The notes under the pieces were generated by a model. That model saw only the letters and a list, made by a program, of their open reading frames with translations. It was not told the origin of the DNA and made no database searches. A stretch of 64,000 nucleotides of DNA from Saccharomycodes ludwigii (taxonomy: Eukaryota; Ascomycota; Saccharomycetes; Saccharomycodales; Saccharomycodaceae), in assembly GCF_020623625.1 (NCBI RefSeq), contig NC_060200.1, positions 1,604,501 to 1,668,500 of the forward strand. The letters are read 5' to 3'. The first letter of the stretch is position 1, and every line of letters begins with the position of its first letter. Shown piece by piece: positions 20,552 to 30,106 of the stretch. A program made the translations under genes and the position numbers.

Positions 20552-21691
20552 TCATAATTTATTTTGTCTCAAAAATTGGTTGTATAGACACAAGGCATGT
20601 TGAGCAGCTCCAATAGAGGCTTCATAGCCCATTCCACCAAATCCATATACATTAATTACACCTATTTTATTGAAGTACTCTAAATCGACTCTACTACCGC
20701 CGATTCTGGCTGGTCTGAATCCAACATTCACGTTTTTAATGTTTGCTTTTCCACTAGAAGGATCAAATAATTCAGGATACAGGATCTTGCCTCTTGCCAA
20801 CAATTCTTCTGAGTCCTGTGCTCTAGGAATAGTTTGGCAATCGCACGGTTGCTTAGTGCCACCCAAAATAAATTGTCTATCCATTGGATCATCGTTGTTC
20901 GGTCTTTTAATAACGAAAGTCCACTTACCATCTTTTGCTTGATATGTTATGGTACAATCGTCATATGGAATTTTCCTATCCTTGGGAACACTGATTAATA
21001 ATGTTTGACCTCTTATTTTATAACAATTAACATCAATACCACCATTCCATTGTAATCCTAAACCGGTACAGTTGAAAATCAAATCCACGTTTGTAACATA
21101 TAACGCTTTAATATCGCTCAATTTTGTAAGAGCTTTCCTTTCCCAAACAATTGGAATATTTAGCTCAGAACTCAAACGATTAATTTCTTTGACTAAAAAC
21201 AATAAATACTTTGGTGCATTTAGACACCAAGTTTCATATTCATATCCCAAAGTGGCATTTTTTGGTAAACAGCTGCCTTTTATAGGCTTAAATTTAGCTA
21301 GAGTTTTGCTATTATAACCAGCACTTGAGTTAATATACTCTTTGGTTGGGGATTCCAGATAGTCAATACCTTTCATAAATTCTATTGTAGAATCTTTGCG
21401 ATTTTGTTTATCAATTAATTCATGGAAAAATTTTAAAGTACCTCTGGTGTATAGAGATTCTCTTTTATCTGACCCAAATGTTTCTGGTTTATGTGGGAAT
21501 GGTCTGAAGTGAGCACCGGCCCATGGACTAGTATACTCATGGCTTAACGGATCATGAGGGAAATGTTTAGCTATAATAGTTATTTTCAAAGGTAGGTTTT
21601 TTGCTGCTGATAGTAATAATTGGTAGCAGACACTTAATCCGATCACACCGCTACCTGCGATCACAATATTTATCTTTTCGTTGCTATGCAT
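20552..21691 (-). CDS. D-amino-acid oxidase family flavoenzyme
   Basis: 379 residues. The N-terminal FAD-binding Rossmann motif is VIAGSGVIGLS (GSGVIG at 13-18). The C-terminal half carries GFRPARIGG (324-332), which in fungal D-amino-acid oxidases includes the arginine holding the substrate carboxylate, and YGFGGMGYEASIGAA, the family signature. The His usual two residues before that Tyr is Asn. The enzyme oxidises D-amino acids to 2-oxo acids with release of ammonia and hydrogen peroxide. It ends in NKL, a possible weak variant of the peroxisomal PTS1 signal, in keeping with the usual location. S. cerevisiae lacks this family. D-aspartate oxidase is an alternative. A single GATAAG core lies about 305 bp upstream, and the leader ends in A runs touching the ATG. 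Confidence 0.88.
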   Translation of the reverse strand: MHSNEKINIVIAGSGVIGLSVCYQLLLSAAKNLPLKITIIAKHFPHDPLSHEYTSPWAGAHFRPFPHKPETFGSDKRESLYTRGTLKFFHELIDKQNRKDSTIEFMKGIDYLESPTKEYINSSAGYNSKTLAKFKPIKGSCLPKNATLGYEYETWCLNAPKYLLFLVKEINRLSSELNIPIVWERKALTKLSDIKALYVTNVDLIFNCTGLGLQWNGGIDVNCYKIRGQTLLISVPKDRKIPYDDCTITYQAKDGKWTFVIKRPNNDDPMDRQFILGGTKQPCDCQTIPRAQDSEELLARGKILYPELFDPSSGKANIKNVNVGFRPARIGGSRVDLEYFNKIGVINVYGFGGMGYEASIGAAQHALCLYNQFLRQNKL

Positions 21692-22249
21692 TTTTTTTTT
21701 ATTTTTTTTTTTTTTTATTTCTTTTAATTGTATTATAAATTGCAGTTATAAATCAAAACAATTAATCAACCAAGTTATTGTTCATTTATATAATTTCAAA
21801 GAAGTTAAGAAGGCTTGAAAACACTACATGACTTTTGTCCAGTTTAAAATCGATATATCTTTTACAGCTGTTTTTAATAAAACAAAAAAAAAAGTTGTAT
21901 CAATCAGTTGTAGTTTATAATCACCCACGCTTTTTTTTTATAGAAGCTTGCTAGTTGCTTTTCCCTTTAGAAAGAAAAAGTAGAAGTGTGCAATCTTATC
22001 AAAAAAAAAAAAAAAAAATTTTTGAGTTGCGGTATTTTTAATAAAGGAAGCCTGAAAAGCGTGGGGGGTAAGAAAGAAAAAATGAAAATAAAAGGTGCTA
22101 AGTGACAGTTTTTCAAACTTTTCATGTCAGTAGCTGGCAACTTTTTTTTTTACATAATGATACATTTTAAATTGAATTAAATAAATAAATGCGGAATCAT
22201 TTTAACACACAATTAAATATACCTAGTTAAAAATAATATTCAAAATTCA
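21692..22249. other. D-amino-acid oxidase promoter region
   Basis: 558 bp between tandem minus-strand genes. A15-T-A9 on the coding strand abuts the oxidase ATG. CTTATC at 21995-22000 is a GATA-factor core on the minus strand. No gene seen. Confidence 0.45.
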
Positions 22250-23401
22250 TCACAGTGTAACAAAATTAAATGATAATAATTCTAAATTGTGGACGTTGAT
22301 CCATTTAATAAAACCCGTAATAGATTTTTTATTATTACCACTACCTTCATGCTGCCTTGGAAATCCAAAATTCTTTCTTTTTTTCAACATCCCATCTTTT
22401 CTAATGAATAAAGTACCAGAATTTTGCTTATATAAACAAAAAATATATCTATGCATCACAATGTTTTCTTTCGTGTATTTAAACACAGAATTTTCAATTT
22501 TTGTATGCTGTCGCTTAAGATTTTTCTTCTTTTTACCACTTGTTCGGTTTGCTCCAGGGACATCAAAAACCTTTGTATCATTACCGCCGGTACCCCTAGA
22601 AATATTACCATTAGTAGAGATAGAAATATCATCATCGGCTTTGAACTTCTGCAAAATATCGATATACGAGGTAAATGCTTCAAAGGGTAATAATACGTTC
22701 CCTCTATGCAAATCTAAAGTTAAAAGATAATTATCGGTTTTTAAAAGACATATCATTTCTGGGGATATTGGTATATTAGAAACAACAAATTTTGCATAGG
22801 GTCCAGAAGAATCGTCTAAGTCGGCTATGACAACCGTATATAGGCTATTTAAAAATTCGTCAGTTAAATCAATAAAGCTAGTGAACTGCCATTTTAACTT
22901 TGGCATAGCCCCTTTTAACTGTTGATTGGCAAAATATTCCTTGGTATCTGACCCTTTCTTCAATAAATTTCCCAAGTTTGTGCCTATGTTTTTATCATTT
23001 ACGACTTTTAACGAACCGACAAAAACCAATTCATTATTTTTAATTGGTATACCGTAATTAAATTCAAAGCGAGGATAATATTGTTCTAGATACGGACTAT
23101 AGAAATCATTAATGATCTGTTTGACACCTGTATTTTCTGTAATAATTTCTTGTTGATTTCTTAAGTTTTCTAATATTATTCGCTCCTTATGAATGGGATT
23201 TTGTTTATATAATTTCTTTTGTGAACTACTTTTGATGTTCGTTTCAAAAGTGCTATTAAAGGCAGATACGTGTATATTATTTGCAAAACACGAAAAATAG
23301 AGACTATTTTTCGTATTGTTTCCAACAATAGTTATTAATGTTGAACTACAAGTAGTTTGTGTAATTAAATACATTATTGCTAGCATGATGAAACAGAACA
23401 T
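22250..23401 (-). CDS. PEBP-like protein with N-terminal signal sequence
   Basis: 383 residues. An N-terminal hydrophobic stretch (about 2-19, then TTCSS) looks like a signal peptide or membrane anchor. The rest resembles the phosphatidylethanolamine-binding protein family: VVIADLDDSSGPYAKFVVSNIP (about 190-211) stands where the family has its DPDAP and LHW strands, HRYIFCLYKQ (about 315-325) matches the HRY(V/I)-(L/V)Y motif, and FGFPRQHEG recalls the following helix. Between these two blocks is a low-complexity, basic insertion (about 250-310). The canonical DPDxP ligand-site residues are poorly kept (ADLDDSS). S. cerevisiae relatives are Tfs1, YLR179C and mitochondrial Mrpl35, none with such a signal sequence. 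The family call is moderate and the function unknown. Confidence 0.65.
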   Translation of the reverse strand: MFCFIMLAIMYLITQTTCSSTLITIVGNNTKNSLYFSCFANNIHVSAFNSTFETNIKSSSQKKLYKQNPIHKERIILENLRNQQEIITENTGVKQIINDFYSPYLEQYYPRFEFNYGIPIKNNELVFVGSLKVVNDKNIGTNLGNLLKKGSDTKEYFANQQLKGAMPKLKWQFTSFIDLTDEFLNSLYTVVIADLDDSSGPYAKFVVSNIPISPEMICLLKTDNYLLTLDLHRGNVLLPFEAFTSYIDILQKFKADDDISISTNGNISRGTGGNDTKVFDVPGANRTSGKKKKNLKRQHTKIENSVFKYTKENIVMHRYIFCLYKQNSGTLFIRKDGMLKKRKNFGFPRQHEGSGNNKKSITGFIKWINVHNLELLSFNFVTL

Positions 23402-24779
23402 TTGGATAGAGCTATATTTTCATTTTTTTTTTTTTTTAATTAGTTATTTTTTCTGGTTTTTCACGTAAGCTAATAATTGATAATAATATAAGTTCCCATA
23501 AGTCTTTCAAAAAAAAAAAAAAAAAAAAAAAAAAGAAAAAAGAAAAAAGATAACCTTACTATATAGATTTTTTTTTTTGACACAAAGTTAGAGTTTTGAC
23601 ACATAGATTTAAAACCATAAAAAAATAGACGCTACTTCAATCCATTATGATCATTAGATAGGAAATACGTTTCCAAACAATATGAAAAACAATTCAAGAA
23701 AATTCAAAATTCAATAATATAATATAAGTAACAGTAGTTTTGTATTTATTTATCTGTTCTATATATACAAATAATTATACCAACCCAACTAAAAACCTTT
23801 TTTTTTCCTTTCATTTTTTTTCTGGGTTTGATAATAGCAAATTCAATGAGCTATTTGTATAAAAACCTCTGTAAAAATAAATGTGAACGGAATTCGTTAA
23901 CTATCATACAGAAATAGTTATATCGTTTGTTTAACTTGTTATTTTTATTTAGTAGAGAATCCAAGACTTTACCCAAAAAAAAAAAAAAAAAAAAAAGAAA
24001 AAAAAAAGGGAAAAGGGAAAAAGTTTTTCTGATAGGCTATCCTCTAGCTGACTGTCCCCCTTAATAAGCCTAATACAGACATTTACTAAATAACTTGTCT
24101 CTTTTCTGATTTCTATGTTAGAACAGTTCACTGTTTAGGTTATTGTACTGAATCAAATTGTGGCTTTGTTCTACTGGGGCCTCGGCATTAGGCTTCTCAT
24201 TCATTATTATAAGAGATTATGTTCTAACTTGTCTTTAGGTTGTTTGATAATATATTAGATATGATGGCATATTTATTTTATTATGTCGTTAGCAAATGAC
24301 CTTTGTAGCGAATTTATCTTATATACGATGAGCGTATTGTTGAATTATTCCAACAATTTCTTTTCCTTCAGCGAGACTAAACAATGTGTAACACTTTATA
24401 CGAAACGGACTACTTACACGTGATATATATATATAAATATTTATGAATCAAATTAAAGTTGGGAAAATCTAATTTCGTCTTTTCTCCTTTAGGCCTTCCC
24501 CTCGCTTTTTGCTTAATAAAACACGTAATAAACATTTCACTGCGCATTTTTTCTACTCTTTTTTTATTCCCTTCGTTGTTATTCAAAATGAACAAGAACA
24601 AAAAAAAAAGAAAGAAAAAGAAAAAGAAAACAGAAAAAAAAAAAAAAAAAGAAATAAGCAAAAGTTTATCACTTTAGATTCTATTACAACTACAATTATT
24701 ATTGTTATTGTCAATATTGATATTATAATCCCCCCCCTCTAAATTATCTTTTTATTATATCATTTCTAATTATATCTCT

Positions 24780-24816
<37 letters not shown>

Positions 24817-25066
24817 ATTTTAGTAATCACTACAATAATAACAACACACTAATACATAAATAATAAAGCATAGTATTATTAATTTTGTTCATATATTAAT
24901 AAAAAAAACTAGGATAAACGAAAGAAGAAAGGAAAACCGAATAAATAGTTTTTAAACGTATAAGACTGATATTATTACAGATATATGCTCCATTTACAGA
25001 TACACACACACAAACATTCTATATATATTTAAACATAAGACCAAAAGTAACATTATATTTAACCAT

Positions 25067-25097
<31 letters not shown>
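23402..25097. other. Long divergent region before CDC4
   Basis: 1.7 kb. Contains A and T runs (A25 from about 23510, A22 from about 23974, T24 from about 24785), a CACGTG box at 24417-24422, and a 7-bp-arm inverted repeat ATTGTTG/CAACAAT at 24336-24357. The part from 24020 to 24420 is less AT-rich and may hide an old element, but I recognise nothing. The short frames around 24410-24742 are low-complexity. Confidence 0.45.
25071..25097 (+). promoter_or_regulatory. A27 leader tract directly abutting the CDC4 start codon
   Basis: Twenty-seven adenines run straight into the ATG of CDC4 with no intervening base. Confidence 0.75.
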
Positions 25098-25098
<1 letters not shown>

Positions 25099-27557
25099 TG
25101 TCGGATACAAATGACAAACATGTAAACAAGCATTCAACATTTCCGCTATATGATGCGAAGGAACCATATTCATTTAAAGTTTCTAGGGATAATGACAGAG
25201 ACGTTTCATCTATACCTGAGTATTTCATTCAAGATAAACATAATACAACAGGTATTAGCACCACCCCGCCCATTAAGAATGGAAAATCATTCAAAAGAAA
25301 AAATGAGTGTTTGGATGATATTGATAACTCAGATTTGTCATTATTATACTTTACTGAGGAAGGTCCAAGAAAAAAATCGAAATTGATTGTTGATGGTATT
25401 AATTCGTGTAGGAAATGTACCATTTATAAAAACGATACTATTACTAAAGAACTACTTAACACTCAAACGATAAATGATAAAGATATTACCCCAATGACAA
25501 CACTAACCACAACTAAAGATGTAAATGCCTCTATCAATGACAGGAACGAAGATACTATTTTGAGTACTGCCATGAAGGATACCACTAATGAGGTATATAT
25601 TAATTGTGCCAACTCAGTCATTACCAATGGAAATGGTGACTGTCCCATAACACCTACAATTGAAACTCGGTCTGAAGTGCGTCGTAGCAATAGTAATAAC
25701 AATAACAATAACACTGCATTAGGTGCATCAGAGGAATTGCCTATTTCACCAGTTGCCTCTCCGAGTTATATGTTATCTTCTTCTTCTATTTCCAATTCTG
25801 ATGCATCATCCAAGGAAAACACCGCGGAAAATGATGACGACAACAATGGCATTACTCAAAAGGGCATTTATAGTCTAGAAAAAAAATTAATTGACTTCAC
25901 GTCAAATATACAGTCTGACTTATCCCCTAGCTCTTTTAATTATTTAGCATTTCAATTTTTGAAAAGATTGAACAGAGGAAACTTAAGCGACTTATGCGAT
26001 TATCTCCATTCTTCATTAAAACAAGACATTCCTATGCTGTTACCACCAGAAATCACTTTAAATATTTTAAAACATTTGTATTATAAAGATATCAAAAGCA
26101 GCATGCTATTAAATACGTCCTGGTATAATTTTATAGTAAACACACCTGATGTGTGGAAGCACCTAATGTTAAAGGAGGGATTTGTAAGACAAGAGGAATA
26201 TAGAAAACATTGCATTGATCCACCACCTAATTACTTTAAAAAAGATTTTTATCGTCAACTTTTTTTGAAAAACCAAAAATATTATGAAAATTGGACTAAT
26301 CCGAATTTTATCCCTAAAAGGGTGAATATGAGAGGCCATATAACCAGTGTAATAACATGTTTAGAATTTGAAAATGATTACATTATTACCGGTGCTGATG
26401 ATAAAATGCTTCATATATATGATGCTAATACAGGTACTTTGCAAAAAGAATTAAGTGGCCACGATGGCGGTGTTTGGGCTTTAAAATTTCATGCCAAGAC
26501 TGGTTTACTAGTTAGTGGCTCGACGGACCGCACTGTTCGTATTTGGGACATAAATACAGGGTGCAACATATTTATATTCAGAGGCCATACTTCTACTGTT
26601 CGATGTTTGGATATTATAACCTTTGACGAGGTTACATATATAGTTACGGGATCAAGGGATAACACATTGCATGTATGGAAATTACCTAATCCGAACGCGC
26701 CTGGCTATAATCCAAATAAGACTTTTTGCTATAATAGAGTTGACGACAATCCTTTTTTTGTAGGTATATTAAGAGGCCATACCGAATCAGTCAGGACGGT
26801 TTCTGGACATGATAATATAATAGTTAGCGGCTCATATGATCACAATGTAAGAGTTTGGGATATCAGACAGATGAAATGCTTGTATATTTTAACTGGCCAC
26901 ACAAATAAGATATATTCCACTATTTATGATTATAAAAGGAAAAAATGTATTTCTTCGAGTATGGATTTTACCATTAGAGTTTGGGATTTGCTAGATATTC
27001 ATTCTAATGGTCCCTGTGAAACCCTTGAAGATAAACATTTTGATGATGATCTTGACATTGGTAGCAATGCCGCTGCTGGTGCAAAAAAATCTAAACGCTG
27101 TATAAAAGTCAATGGATCTATGGAAACGTTATACGGTCATACAGGGCTAGTAGGGTTGCTAAAATTAACTGACAAATATTTGGTTAGCGCAGCAGCCGAT
27201 GGTACGATAAGAGGTTGGGATGCTAATGACTATTCCAAAGTTTTTTCTTATAACCACAAGAATGTTAGTGCCATTACTACCTTTTACGTAACGGATAATA
27301 TTCTAGTTAGTGGTTCTGAATATCAATTTAATATTTACGATTTAAGAACAAACAAATTAGTACATTCTGATCTATTAAAAGATGCTTATCAGATTTGGTC
27401 GGTTAAGTTTAATAATAGAAAATTAGTTGCTGCGATTGAAAAATATGGTCAGAGTAGAGTAGTGATGCTCGATTTTGGAATTCGTCAAAGTTCAATAAAG
27501 AATCAAGGAAAAAAAGACAAAGGAGGTAAAGGTAATTTAGTGGAAAATGATTCACAT

Positions 27558-27589
<32 letters not shown>

Positions 27590-27959
27590 AGAAGATGATG
27601 ATGATGAAGAAGAAGAAGAGGAAGAAGAAGAATATGATGATGAAGATGATGAGGAGGAGGAGGATCAAGAGGAGGATCAAGAGGAGGGAGATAACGCTTC
27701 TGCCAGTATAAGCGTTAATGGTGAGAATATTTTAAGAACTAATGATGCAGTTGAGAATACTATGGATATTAGTAGAAGTGCAGCTATTAATATAGAATAC
27801 GATGAGGCTAGCAATGGTAATCAACCACAACGAACTTATTCACGATTTCCTCAAGAAAATGAAATAAATAATGGCGAACATGATACCATTTTAGATTTGA
27901 ATAGTCAACAAGCTGATGAGCATGCTGTTTTGAATGAAATCTACAGGAGAAATGTTTAG
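25098..27959 (+). CDS. CDC4: F-box/WD40 substrate receptor of SCF ubiquitin ligase, Cdc4
   Basis: 953 residues, longer than S. cerevisiae Cdc4 (779; YFL009W). The variable, Asn/Ser/Thr-rich N-terminus is followed by the F-box (about 312-355, LLPPEITLNILKHL), which binds Skp1. About eight WD40 blades (about 411-794, many with GH...WD pairs) make the phosphodegron-binding propeller that recognises Sic1, Far1, Gcn4 and others for ubiquitination by Cdc34. Extra length comes from the N-terminus, an insertion between blades (about 650-672) and a C-terminal tail with a strongly acidic Glu/Asp run (about 820-861). SMC1 downstream preserves the chromosome VI order. Confidence 0.95.
27559..27683 (+). 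repeat. GAA/GAT/GAG repeat encoding the acidic tail of CDC4
   Basis: An imperfect purine-rich triplet repeat encodes about 40 Glu/Asp residues after the propeller. Confidence 0.85.
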
Positions 27960-28754
27960 GTTTAATTTGTAATTACGGTTTATTCTACTTCTCAAATGAT
28001 GAGATTTTGATTTGCTGAAATACTATTGTGTTATCTCAAACAGACTACTAGTTTTTTTCCCACGCACCCACAAATCATTAAATTATTTAATTAAAATAGC
28101 AGAATGATGACCATCAGCTTTTAATTTTTATGATAGAAAGACCAATCTATAACTTTATAGTCAGTAAGATTTCGATATTTCAAATAGTGATATGCCCGAA
28201 AAAAATTGCATTGCAGGCTCTTCTGAGTAATTTAGCTGGATGGATAAAATATACTTTTTACTTGGGGTGGGGAATTAGAAAAAAAAAAAAAAAAAAAAAA
28301 AAATTATACCAAAAAATTGCACCCAAAAAATCAATTATGAGGAAAAATTAACTATTGAAAACCAATCACTACTTGCTATTAAAATAATTAATTGTTAGAG
28401 GGTTTTTATTCAAATAAAATATGTACATATATGTTTTATTCTTTATTCTTTATTTTTTTTTTTTTTTTTTCTTTTTATTTATCTTCTAGCTCGACTTCAC
28501 AAAAAAAAAAAAAAAAAAAAAAAAAAGAAAAAAATGACAACTGATAGTTATTACACATATTTCTTCTAATCTTATCATTACTTTGAAAGTAAAAAAAGAA
28601 CAATAAACATTTAAAAGTAGCATTTTTTTTTTTTTTTTTTTTTCAATATTGAAAGTTTGAAAAGCAACAATTTCCTTACACTCAAGAAAATTAACTTTTT
28701 ATTAAAGATAAACTAACAACGAAATACAGCAAAAAAAAAAAAACAACAAAAACA
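27960..28754. other. Intergenic between CDC4 and a small membrane protein
   Basis: 795 bp. Contains A26 runs near 28280 and 28500 and a T20 run near 28623. The frame at 28130-28351 crosses an A run and is not a convincing gene. Confidence 0.5.
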
Positions 28755-29264
28755 TTGTTAATGGTACAAAGGAGAAAAATGAACAATATATACGACGCAT
28801 CATCATCATACTTACCGGGAGCAGGAGTAGGGTCCTCATTATCATCCTCGACAGATACAAGGGTACAGTCTGAATATAAACCAAATGAAGAACGTGTTTT
28901 TGGTCCTGCTTTTGATTCAGTTAATAAAAATCCCGGGAAAAAAATACTTAAGAAAAAAACTGAAATAAGAAGTAATGGCCCAACTTTAGGTATTTTTATA
29001 AGTGCTATGTCTATTGTACTTTCTGCCGCTCTAATTTTTTTGTTAGGTGTTAATATTGTGATTCAATGGAGAACAATTTCTACTACTAATAATAGAGGCA
29101 CTATACGTAAAGTTTCATTCATTATATTAAGCTTTTTAGGTATTGGGTTTTTGATTTCCCTAAATGTTTTATTATTCAAGAAATTAAATCAAATAGCAAT
29201 GAAAAAGAAAACTAAATATGGCTTGTTGCCCACAGAAGAAAGTTTTGAAATGGATGAGGCCTAA
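28755..29264 (+). CDS. Small protein with two membrane spans, unrecognised
   Basis: I do not recognise this 169-residue protein. It has a polar, Ser-rich N-terminus (alternative starts at Met3 and Met9), a short basic stretch KKILKKKTE (about 63-71), two hydrophobic spans (about 77-102 and 119-140) joined by a short polar loop, and a mixed-charge C-terminus ending in EESFEMDEA. The layout suggests a small integral membrane protein with both tails on the same side, probably cytosolic. As I recall, S. cerevisiae has no gene between CDC4 and SMC1, so this is either a lineage gene or one lost or moved there. Confidence 0.7.
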   Translation: MLMVQRRKMNNIYDASSSYLPGAGVGSSLSSSTDTRVQSEYKPNEERVFGPAFDSVNKNPGKKILKKKTEIRSNGPTLGIFISAMSIVLSAALIFLLGVNIVIQWRTISTTNNRGTIRKVSFIILSFLGIGFLISLNVLLFKKLNQIAMKKKTKYGLLPTEESFEMDEA

Positions 29265-29542
29265 TAAAATTTTGTAAAACATTATATAACATAATATACA
29301 AATTAATAATACAATATACTCACTTAGAATAATAACAGTGACAATAACATATTAGGGCGTATTCTATACTTTTAATTGCTTGTCAATTGGTCAATCTGTA
29401 AATAGTAAGACAACGGACGCAATCAAATAATTTTCTTATTTGTGATAATCAATAATGCTTGGGTTGTTGCAGTATATTAATTTGTTGTAAGCTCCTTAGC
29501 TTAAATAATCTAACTGGTGGAAGTAAACAATGAATTTATACT

Positions 29543-29574
<32 letters not shown>

Positions 29575-29842
29575 AGAGAGATAATGCATCCTACCTGAAA
29601 CAACTCATGTCTTTTTCTTAGAAAAGATTCCCTTGGATTAATGAGTCTTTTGTTAATAAAATTTTAATAGATATATATATTGTACGCTGTTCCAAATATC
29701 AATGGATGGATCGGATGGTTATTGGTATAAACACAAATTGTCAATCTATTTAATTAGTGCTAGTTAGATATGTTGGGATAGTGCCTGCCGCTACTTTTCT
29801 ATGGTTTTGTTTAATATGATTGCCAATTCGACTATGACTTAT

Positions 29843-29848
29843 CACGTG
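29843..29848. promoter_or_regulatory. CACGTG box upstream of SMC1
   Basis: ATCACGTGA is a Cbf1-type E-box (also CDEI-like), about 260 bp before the SMC1 start. No CDEIII-like element follows, so a centromere is not supported. Confidence 0.4.
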
Positions 29849-29902
29849 ACTGAATGTCCTAGCAATATACAATATAAAAACACGTAAAAAAAAAAACGAT
29901 AA

Positions 29903-29908
29903 ACGCGT
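29903..29908. promoter_or_regulatory. MluI cell-cycle box upstream of SMC1
   Basis: ACGCGT, the MBF (Mbp1/Swi6) core, sits about 200 bp before SMC1. Cohesin genes are transcribed in G1/S under MBF in S. cerevisiae, so the site fits the gene. Confidence 0.5.
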
Positions 29909-30106
29909 AATATTTATTAATATTATTTACATTAACACTTTGTTTCTTTCCTCTTTCTCTATCTCCACTTCCATTTTTTTTTCTTTCTTGGATCACTATA
30001 TATATTTATATCTTATTAAAACACAGCATTATTAAAAAACAAAAAAAAAAAAAAAAAAAAAAAGAAAAGAAAATAACTAAATAAAACCAACAATCATACA
30101 AACAAA

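Larger units (their letters stand above)
29265..30106. other. SMC1 upstream region
   Basis: 842 bp. Contains a T26 run near 29547, the CACGTG and ACGCGT sites listed separately, and an A22 run ending about 43 bp before SMC1. A TGTTGGGATAG at about 29770 recalls an LTR edge but nothing else supports one. Confidence 0.45.

Noticed and set aside
22287-22730. 147-codon plus-strand frame opposite the PEBP-like gene
   Set aside because: The minus-strand frame is longer, has family motifs and a signal sequence.
24410-24742. Overlapping short frames in the CDC4 upstream region
   Set aside because: Lys- or Phe-rich translations of A runs without conserved features.
29765-29860. LTR edge starting TGTTGGGATAG
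   Set aside because: No matching second edge, no target duplication and no similarity to the LTR family in this window.
29840-29990. Possible point centromere starting at the CDEI-like ATCACGTG
   Set aside because: No CDEIII-like element with a CCG core follows the AT-rich stretch; the box suits an E-box in the SMC1 promoter better.
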